A stretch of 27,158 nucleotides of DNA from assembly GCA_027083115.1 (NCBI GenBank), contig JALWQN010000036.1, forward strand, positions 1 through 27,158, read 5' to 3'. Origin of the DNA: Desulfurococcales archaeon. GTDB taxonomy: Archaea; Thermoproteota; Thermoprotei_A; Sulfolobales; NBVN01. Below the pieces are notes generated by a model. The model did no database searches. It was not told where the DNA came from and saw only the letters and a program-made list of their open reading frames with translations. The position numbers and the translations under genes are program-made. Below, in pieces: positions 21,800 to 27,158 of this stretch (the stretch's first letter is position 1; each line of letters starts with the position of its first letter).

Positions 21800-22737
21800 A
21801 TGGGTTTGAGGAGATTAAGGATGTGAGGGTTAAGGCAGGAATGACTGTTAGGGAACTTATTGATGCTTTTAGAGAGATTTACGGCTTCACAGCCGTTGAT
21901 GTGGCTAAGGCGGTCGACATACTTTCTGAGGGCTTAAGGAAGGCTGACTTAAGGTTTCTTTCCTTCACAGCTAATTTGGTAGCTACTGGTTTGAGGGGTG
22001 TTCTGGCTCAGCTGATTGATGAGGGTTTATTTGATGTAGTGATCACTACTTGTGGCACGCTAGATCACGACATAGCTAGGGCTAACGGGGGTAAGTACCT
22101 TAAGGGTTACTTCGAGGCCGATGATGCTGGATTGAGGGAGAAGGGTTACCACAGGTTAGGTAATGTTTTCATACCTTTTGATTCCTACGGCCTGACTGTC
22201 GAGTCCTTCGTTAAGGAGCTCTCGAGGAGGCTTGCTGCGGTTAAGGGGGAGTGGGGTGTTCGGGAGGCTCTTGAGGTGGCTGGAGAGATGCTTAAGGAGG
22301 ACCCTAACTCAATTCTTGGGGCTGCCTTCAGGAGGGGGGTTAGGGTCTACGTCCCTGGCTTTATTGACGGTGCTTTCGGCACTGACTTATTCATTCAGTC
22401 TCAATTCAGTGGGTTAAGGATTAACTTGTTTAGGGATATGAAGGAGATTTCGGACATGGTTTTCTCTTCTGAGGTTAGTGCTGCCTTAGTTCTTGGTGGG
22501 GGGATAAGCAAGCACCACACTATATGGTGGAACCAGTTTAAGGAGGGGCTTGATTACGCTGTTTACGTTACGACGGCTGTTGAGTGGGACGGTAGCTTAA
22601 GCGGCGCTAAAACTAGGGAAGCAATAACTTGGGGTAAGCTCAAGCCTTCAGGGAAGCACGTGACTGTCTACGGTGATGTGACGGTGCTTCTTCCTTTGAT
22701 TGCTGCTGCAGTCATTGATGAGTTGAGGAGGAAATAG
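21796..22737 (+). CDS. dys: Deoxyhypusine synthase
   Basis: The 313-residue enzyme transfers the aminobutyl group of spermidine to a lysine of translation factor aIF5A. The active-site Lys239 is in GGGISKHH (234-241), and AVEWDGSLSGA at 261-271 and TTCGTLDHDIARANGG near 84-99 form the NAD/spermidine site. Length is typical. The TTG start at 21796 overlaps the hisS stop (TTGA), so translation is coupled. A run of T just after the stop (22737-22742) could serve as a weak terminator before top6B. Confidence 0.96.
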   Translation: MNGFEEIKDVRVKAGMTVRELIDAFREIYGFTAVDVAKAVDILSEGLRKADLRFLSFTANLVATGLRGVLAQLIDEGLFDVVITTCGTLDHDIARANGGKYLKGYFEADDAGLREKGYHRLGNVFIPFDSYGLTVESFVKELSRRLAAVKGEWGVREALEVAGEMLKEDPNSILGAAFRRGVRVYVPGFIDGAFGTDLFIQSQFSGLRINLFRDMKEISDMVFSSEVSAALVLGGGISKHHTIWWNQFKEGLDYAVYVTTAVEWDGSLSGAKTREAITWGKLKPSGKHVTVYGDVTVLLPLIAAAVIDELRRK

Positions 22738-22755
22738 TTTTTAAGCTGTTACCCG

Positions 22756-22763
22756 CTTAAAAG
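22756..22763 (+). promoter_or_regulatory. Probable TATA box of top6B-top6A
   Basis: CTTAAAAG lies about 30-40 bases before the top6B start, in the 51-base gap after dys. It suggests that the topoisomerase VI genes can be transcribed separately from the hisS operon. Confidence 0.45.
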
Positions 22764-22788
22764 CTTTCTCGCTTACTAGATAAATAAG

Positions 22789-24366
22789 GTGGTGTGGGTG
22801 ACGGAAGTAGCTGTCGAGAGGTTCAGGGCGTTAACGCCCTCAGAGTTTTTCTACAGGAATAAGGAGTTAGCTGGATTCAGTAATCCTGCGAGGGCCCTCT
22901 ACCAGACAGTTAGGGAGCTTCTGGAGAACGCTCTTGACGCTACGGACTCGCACCTAATTAAGCCAGTTATTAAGGTGATAATTAAGCGTGATGAGGTTAA
23001 TGAGAAGTTATTTAGCGTTAGTGTTGAGGATAACGGGATAGGTATACCCTACACTCATGTTCCTAAGGCCTTCGGTCAGCTCCTGTATAGCTCTAAGTAC
23101 GTGTTGAGGCAGACTAGAGGGATGTTTGGTTTGGGCGCTAAGATGGCGGTTCTTTACGGCCAGATGACTGCAGGCAAGCCTGTTGAGGTAGTTACTTCCC
23201 CCATGCTCTCTAGAAGGATCTATTTCTTTAAGGTAGCTATTGACGTGAAGACAAACACGCCCAGGATCGTTGAGAGGGGTTCTTACGTTAAGGGTAGCGG
23301 ATGGCACGGAACAATAGTTAAGATTTCTCTTGAGGGCGACTGGATGCGTTCGAAGTCGAAGATCTATGAGTACTTGAGGAGGACAGCAATAATTGCTCCT
23401 TACGCCGACATTGTTTTCGAGGATCCTGAAGGTACTGTTGTTTATTTTGAGAGAAGTATTGAGAAGTTGCCTGTCCCTCCTAGGGAGGTTAAGCCCCATC
23501 CTAAGGGCGTGGATATTGAGATGCTTAAGATGATGCTTTCCTCAAGTAAGGCTAAGTCGCTTAAGGAATTCCTTGTTAGGGAGTTCCAGAGTGTCGGGGA
23601 AGTTACTGCGTTAAGGATTATTTCTGAGGCCGGCTTAGACCCAACCCTTAGTCCGAGGGAGGTTGATTCCTCAGGTGTTGAGAGGCTTGTTGAGGCGATC
23701 AAGTCAGATAATAGGATAAAGCCCCCTAAGGGAGATCACCTGTCTTTCGTTGGTCCGGAAATTATTGAGGCAGGCCTTAAGTCGGTTTTGAGGCCTGAGT
23801 TCGTTTCGGCAATAACTAGGAGGCCGTCAGTTTATGCTGGGCATGCATTCATTGTTGAGGCAGGCATAGCTTTCGGTGGGGAGATACAGCCTTCAGATAA
23901 GCCCATACTGTATAGGTACGCTAACAAAATACCTTTGCTTTATGATGAGGGTTCGGACGTGGCTAGGAAGGTTGTTGACTCTATTGATTGGGGTAATTAC
24001 GGAGTCAGTTTTCCCGCCCCCTTAGCTGTTCTTGTGCATATATGCAGCACTAAGATACCGTATAAGGGTGTGGGTAAGGAGTCAGTGGCTGACGTCCCTG
24101 AGGTTCAGAAGGAGATCGAGTTGGCTGTTCGTGAGGTAGCTAGGAGGTTGAGGAGGTACTTAACTAAGAAGAGGCGGGAGCGTGAAGAGGCTGAGAGGGC
24201 AGTAGCCATAGTTAAATACATTCCTGAGGTTGTTAGGTCGCTTAAGAAGATAGTTCATGATTTGAGGGAGGATATGGTGGAGAAGGAGTTGCTTAAGATG
24301 GTTAATATGAGGCTCTCGACACTCAAGATAAATTCTGTTGATGAGGTGGTTAAGAGCGTTGAGTGA
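22789..24366 (+). CDS. top6B: DNA topoisomerase VI subunit B
   Basis: The 525-residue ATPase subunit of the type IIB topoisomerase has the GHKL (Bergerat) ATP site: N-box ELLENALDATDS at 43-54, the G1 motif EDNGIGIP at 80-87, and TRGMFGLGAK at 109-118 as the lid/G2 region. The transducer domain and a C-terminal coiled helical part (basic KKRREREEAERAV) follow. Several starts are possible: GTG at 22789, 22792 or 22798; the last has AAGGTGGTG directly upstream. Its TGA is immediately followed by the longest top6A frame, so the two subunits are co-expressed. Confidence 0.95.
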   Translation: MVWVTEVAVERFRALTPSEFFYRNKELAGFSNPARALYQTVRELLENALDATDSHLIKPVIKVIIKRDEVNEKLFSVSVEDNGIGIPYTHVPKAFGQLLYSSKYVLRQTRGMFGLGAKMAVLYGQMTAGKPVEVVTSPMLSRRIYFFKVAIDVKTNTPRIVERGSYVKGSGWHGTIVKISLEGDWMRSKSKIYEYLRRTAIIAPYADIVFEDPEGTVVYFERSIEKLPVPPREVKPHPKGVDIEMLKMMLSSSKAKSLKEFLVREFQSVGEVTALRIISEAGLDPTLSPREVDSSGVERLVEAIKSDNRIKPPKGDHLSFVGPEIIEAGLKSVLRPEFVSAITRRPSVYAGHAFIVEAGIAFGGEIQPSDKPILYRYANKIPLLYDEGSDVARKVVDSIDWGNYGVSFPAPLAVLVHICSTKIPYKGVGKESVADVPEVQKEIELAVREVARRLRRYLTKKRREREEAERAVAIVKYIPEVVRSLKKIVHDLREDMVEKELLKMVNMRLSTLKINSVDEVVKSVE

Positions 24367-24381
24367 TTGGGGGTGTTGAGG

Positions 24382-26919
24382 ATGGCTTCACCCTATATTT
24401 CATCGGTTGATTTGAGGGTTAGGGATAAGGTGCTTAGGAGGTTGAGGGAGAAGTTCAGTAGGTTAGCTAAGGACATACTTCAGGGTAGGGTGCCTGCCTT
24501 AGTCATTAGGAAAAGGACATTAGCTAATACTGTCTTCGATAGGGAGTTAGGTCATTTGAGGATTGGTGGGGCAACCCTTAAGAGGTCCTTCCTTAATGTT
24601 GGTGAGTCGAAGAAGTTCATGCAGACAGTGCTTATGGCTAGCATAATTTATGAGGCCCTAGCTAATAATGAGTTCCCGACGATAAGGGATCTTTACTATA
24701 GAGGTAAGCACACGATCACGTATAGGGACCTGAGTACAGGTAGGTTAAGGCATGAGGAGACCTGGAGAGAGCAGAAGGAGTCTGACTCAGTGATTCGGGA
24801 TATTGAGGTACTCATAGATATGTTGAGGGAGGACATGCTTATCCTCAGTAAGGAGAAGGGTAAGGTTGTCGGTGAGATGAGGATTAGGTCCGGTGATGAC
24901 GTGATTGACTTAAGTAAGATGGGTCATGGGGCTTACTCGATCGAGCCAACCCCGGACCTTATTGAGTTCAAGGACGTTAACGCTGAGTTCGTCTTGGTTA
25001 TTGAGAAGGACGCAGTTTTCCAGCAACTTCATAGGGCCGGCTTCTGGAAGAAGTATAAGGCATTACTGATAACTAGCGCTGGCCAGCCCGACAGGGCCAC
25101 AAGGAGGTTCGTGAGGCGCCTGAACGAAGAGGTCAACCTACCCATATACATACTTACTGACAGCATACCTGCTGACGAAGTCGTTGTCGTTAGGGACAGG
25201 CTCATGGGCAAAGTAATGATTGGTCCTGTGGAGGAACTGATAGGGAATTACTTTACCCCAGGAGAAGAGAGGGAGAGGGTGACTCCACCGATAGAGGTAC
25301 CCTCATGGAACCCCCAAACAGGAAAGATAGAGTGGATCCCAATAGGCTACGCCTACAGACACTGGATAAGGGACGAAATACTCGAAATAGAAACCAAAGG
25401 AAGAGGAACAATAAAAGTAACGAAAGCCCACAGCCTATTTGTCTTCAGAAACGGGAAAATACAGGTAATCCCAGCAAAAGAAATCAAGCCAGGAGACCAC
25501 ATACTCGTCGCAGGTAAGCTTCCTAATCCCGAAGAAAGAAAATCTCCTATCGTTATTCAAGTGAAGGAGTCTGTAGGAACCAAGGAGTTTAAGATCATAA
25601 TGAACGGCGGATCTGAGCTTGTTGCTTTAAATAAAGGAAGAAATTACATTCCTAATAAAGTAGTTTTAGATGAAGAACTGTCTTGGTTACTTGGGATCTA
25701 TACGGCGGAGGGCTCAACAGCCTATACGAGATATATTAACCTAAGCTTCAATAAAGAAGAAACTAACTATGTTAAGAAAATACAAAGAATACTTGAGGAA
25801 AGATTCGGACTTAAACCCTACTTATTTTACCGTAAGGATAAACCAGAAATTAGGGTATGGATTGGTTCTTCGATAGTTTATGATCTCTTTAGGAGCCTAA
25901 AGCTAGCAATCCGAACAAGAATGAAGCAGGTTCCTGAGGAAATCATTAATTCATCTAAGAAAATAATGCTCAGTTATATTAAAGGGCTTATTGATGGTGA
26001 TGGACACGTAGATAAGTATGGCGACATTATTGTATCGACGAGAAGTATCGTTCTTTCTAAGCAATTAGTAAATATTTTGTTGATGTTAGGCATACAGCCT
26101 TCCGTAGTAAAGAGTAAGGAAGATATTATAATAAGGATTGGCAAGTCCAGACAGAGGACCCCTTCAGAAATATATGAATACCTTTCTGGGCGAACCCTTA
26201 ATTCATCTCCTGCTACAGGACTGAAGACTGAACCTACTTATGGGATACCAATAAGCAATGAACTCAGAAAAATTTTAATTCATCTTGCGAACAATAAGGA
26301 TATGTCCTTCAAACCATCTCAGGAGACGATATCTAAGGCTAAGTTAATGAGGATGAAGAACCTCTTAGGTGAACTGCCTTCAGACTACAATTATTTTGTG
26401 AACAGCGACATTGCCTTAGTGAGGGTAAAGAGCATAAAAACCACTATATATGAAGGCTATGTCTATGACTTCGCGGTCCCGAAAGGAAACAACTTCGTGG
26501 GTGGTTATGGCGTAATTTATCATAATTCTGATCCTTATGGCTGGTATATTTATAGTGTGTTTAAGGTTGGTTCTATTACTTTGTCTTACGAGAGTGAGAG
26601 GTTGGCTACTCCTAGGGCTAGGTTTTTGGGTGTTTTTACTAGTGATATTTTTGGGAGTAGGAGGTTGGGTAAGAGGCCTTATTTGTCTGAGGCTGAGAGG
26701 AGGAATTATATTATTAAGGCTACTGATATGGATAAGCGTAGGGCTAGGCAGTTGCGTGCTTATAAGTGGTTTCAGAGTAGGAGGTGGGTTAGTGAGATAA
26801 ACATGTTTCTTAGGAAGGAGGCTAAGTTGGAGATTGAGGCCTTAACTAGTAAGGGCCTTAAGTTCCTGATGGATAAATATATTCCTGAGAAGATTGAGGT
26901 GGGTGATTGGGTTGATTGA
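24382..26919 (+). CDS. top6A: DNA topoisomerase VI subunit A (Spo11-like) precursor with one intein
   Basis: Counted from the ATG at 24382 (GGGGGTG six bases upstream; TTG at 24367 is the longest alternative), the precursor is 845 residues. Removal of the 455-residue intein leaves 390, the usual Top6A size. The DNA-cleaving tyrosine is in RDLYYRGK (about 102-109), the first TOPRIM acidic residue is the Glu of VIEKDAVF near 208, and the second TOPRIM motif is TD/SDPYGWYIYSVF, split by the intein after Asp260. The C-extein ends KIEVGDWVD. It makes double-strand breaks for strand passage together with subunit B. The C-extein is strikingly C-poor and T-rich compared with the N-extein. Confidence 0.96.
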   Translation: MASPYISSVDLRVRDKVLRRLREKFSRLAKDILQGRVPALVIRKRTLANTVFDRELGHLRIGGATLKRSFLNVGESKKFMQTVLMASIIYEALANNEFPTIRDLYYRGKHTITYRDLSTGRLRHEETWREQKESDSVIRDIEVLIDMLREDMLILSKEKGKVVGEMRIRSGDDVIDLSKMGHGAYSIEPTPDLIEFKDVNAEFVLVIEKDAVFQQLHRAGFWKKYKALLITSAGQPDRATRRFVRRLNEEVNLPIYILTDSIPADEVVVVRDRLMGKVMIGPVEELIGNYFTPGEERERVTPPIEVPSWNPQTGKIEWIPIGYAYRHWIRDEILEIETKGRGTIKVTKAHSLFVFRNGKIQVIPAKEIKPGDHILVAGKLPNPEERKSPIVIQVKESVGTKEFKIIMNGGSELVALNKGRNYIPNKVVLDEELSWLLGIYTAEGSTAYTRYINLSFNKEETNYVKKIQRILEERFGLKPYLFYRKDKPEIRVWIGSSIVYDLFRSLKLAIRTRMKQVPEEIINSSKKIMLSYIKGLIDGDGHVDKYGDIIVSTRSIVLSKQLVNILLMLGIQPSVVKSKEDIIIRIGKSRQRTPSEIYEYLSGRTLNSSPATGLKTEPTYGIPISNELRKILIHLANNKDMSFKPSQETISKAKLMRMKNLLGELPSDYNYFVNSDIALVRVKSIKTTIYEGYVYDFAVPKGNNFVGGYGVIYHNSDPYGWYIYSVFKVGSITLSYESERLATPRARFLGVFTSDIFGSRRLGKRPYLSEAERRNYIIKATDMDKRRARQLRAYKWFQSRRWVSEINMFLRKEAKLEIEALTSKGLKFLMDKYIPEKIEVGDWVD
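25162..26526 (+). other. Top6A intein with intact-looking LAGLIDADG endonuclease
   Basis: This 455-residue intein begins with Ser (SIPADEVVVVRDRLMGKVM) after LTD and ends GGYGVIYHN before Ser +1 (SDPYGWY). Block B is IKVTKAHSLFVF, and block F is YVYDFAVPKGNNFVGG. The central endonuclease has both catalytic motifs: LLGIYTAEGS near 25690-25720 and YIKGLIDGDGHV near 25975-26010, each with an acidic residue. A splicing-competent intein with a potentially active homing endonuclease is expected. The first third (to about 25510) is T-poor and differs sharply in base use from the endonuclease part. Confidence 0.92.
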
Positions 26920-27158
26920 TTTCATTAGGGAATTGATTCCGTTTATGGAGGGCATTAATGGGAGGATAGATCAGACGATGCTTAAGTACGATAGGTCAGT
27001 TAAGGATTATGAGGCCTTTGTTGAGAAGTCAGAGAGGTACGGATTCAGGTCCTTAGTGGTTCCTTCAGTGATGGTTGGTTGCGTGGCGTCAATAGCTAAG
27101 ACACCCGTTGCTGGGGTAGTTGGCTTCCCATACGGCTATGTCCCCCCTGAGGTTAAGG
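26912..27158 (+). CDS. deoC: Deoxyribose-phosphate aldolase, N-terminal part (runs off the window)
   Basis: From a TTG at 26912, 82 codons are visible to the window edge. MIDFIRELIPFMEGINGRID leads into RIDQTMLKYDRS, matching the DeoC IDHTLLKP motif with changes. It continues YGFRSLVVPSVMVG and PVAGVVGFPYGYVPPEV, corresponding to the strand and the GFPxG motif of the family. The enzyme cleaves deoxyribose-5-phosphate to acetaldehyde and glyceraldehyde-3-phosphate. The catalytic lysine lies beyond the window. The start overlaps the top6A stop by 8 bases and uses GGTGAT within top6A as ribosome binding site. Confidence 0.82.
   Translation, partial: MIDFIRELIPFMEGINGRIDQTMLKYDRSVKDYEAFVEKSERYGFRSLVVPSVMVGCVASIAKTPVAGVVGFPYGYVPPEVK

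Noticed and set aside
23008..23499. 163-residue leftward frame opposite top6B
   Set aside because: It is antisense to the conserved ATPase domain and has no family pattern or ribosome binding site.
25305..25517. 70-residue rightward frame inside the Top6A intein
   Set aside because: It is out of frame with the intein and its Arg/Asn-rich content comes from the A-rich composition there.

Overview
The window reads as chromosomal DNA of a hyperthermophilic archaeon, most likely a crenarchaeote (Thermoproteota). Evidence: a one-piece reverse gyrase; archaeal replication proteins (MCM with a GINS subunit, FEN-1, topoisomerase VI A and B); archaeal translation factors (EF-1beta, deoxyhypusine synthase, a Dph6-type diphthamide ligase); a tRNA gene with an intron and an encoded CCA end; three C/D box guide RNAs; GGTG-type ribosome binding sites; and many TTG/GTG starts. 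I cannot fix the order or genus.

Layout. 1-1242: a leftward cluster of Zn-ribbon protein, EF-1beta and the start of a CDC48/VAT AAA ATPase. 1243-4696: FEN-1 (+), a leftward DUF4443-like regulator plus diphthamide ligase pair, and ornithine carbamoyltransferase (+). 4685-6675: four small leftward genes (a lysine-tailed protein that may be a divergent uL2 relative, an adenosine-specific kinase family protein, a THUMP-like protein and a 79-residue unknown). 6725-11198: a leftward GINS-MCM operon in which MCM carries two inteins. 11199-11967: an RNA-rich stretch with a C/D box sRNA, an intron-containing tRNA-Lys(CTT) and a structured element of unknown family. 11968-17083: a small unknown protein, then reverse gyrase followed at once by a nitrilase-fold protein without its catalytic cysteine. 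17084-18568: an 836-base non-coding stretch and a vapBC-type toxin-antitoxin pair. 18569-18905: two divergently transcribed C/D box sRNAs. 18906-27158: mtnA (leftward), then a rightward run of tRNA-splicing endonuclease subunit, hisS, deoxyhypusine synthase, top6B, intein-containing top6A and the start of deoC.

The genes are mostly information processing. MCM, GINS and FEN-1 act at the replication fork; reverse gyrase and topoisomerase VI set DNA topology; the tRNA, the splicing endonuclease subunit, HisS, EF-1beta and the C/D RNAs serve translation and RNA maturation. Three inteins interrupt catalytic motifs of MCM (Walker A, and just after Walker B) and Top6A (between the two TOPRIM aspartates). 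They appear to be at three stages of decay: one with no endonuclease, one with a degenerate endonuclease, one with an intact-looking endonuclease.

The most interesting points are the Top6A intein with abrupt base-composition steps, the two adjacent C/D RNAs whose guides match neighbouring positions of the same 23S rRNA segment, the unassigned structured RNA near 11770-11925, and the gyrase-coupled pseudo-nitrilase.
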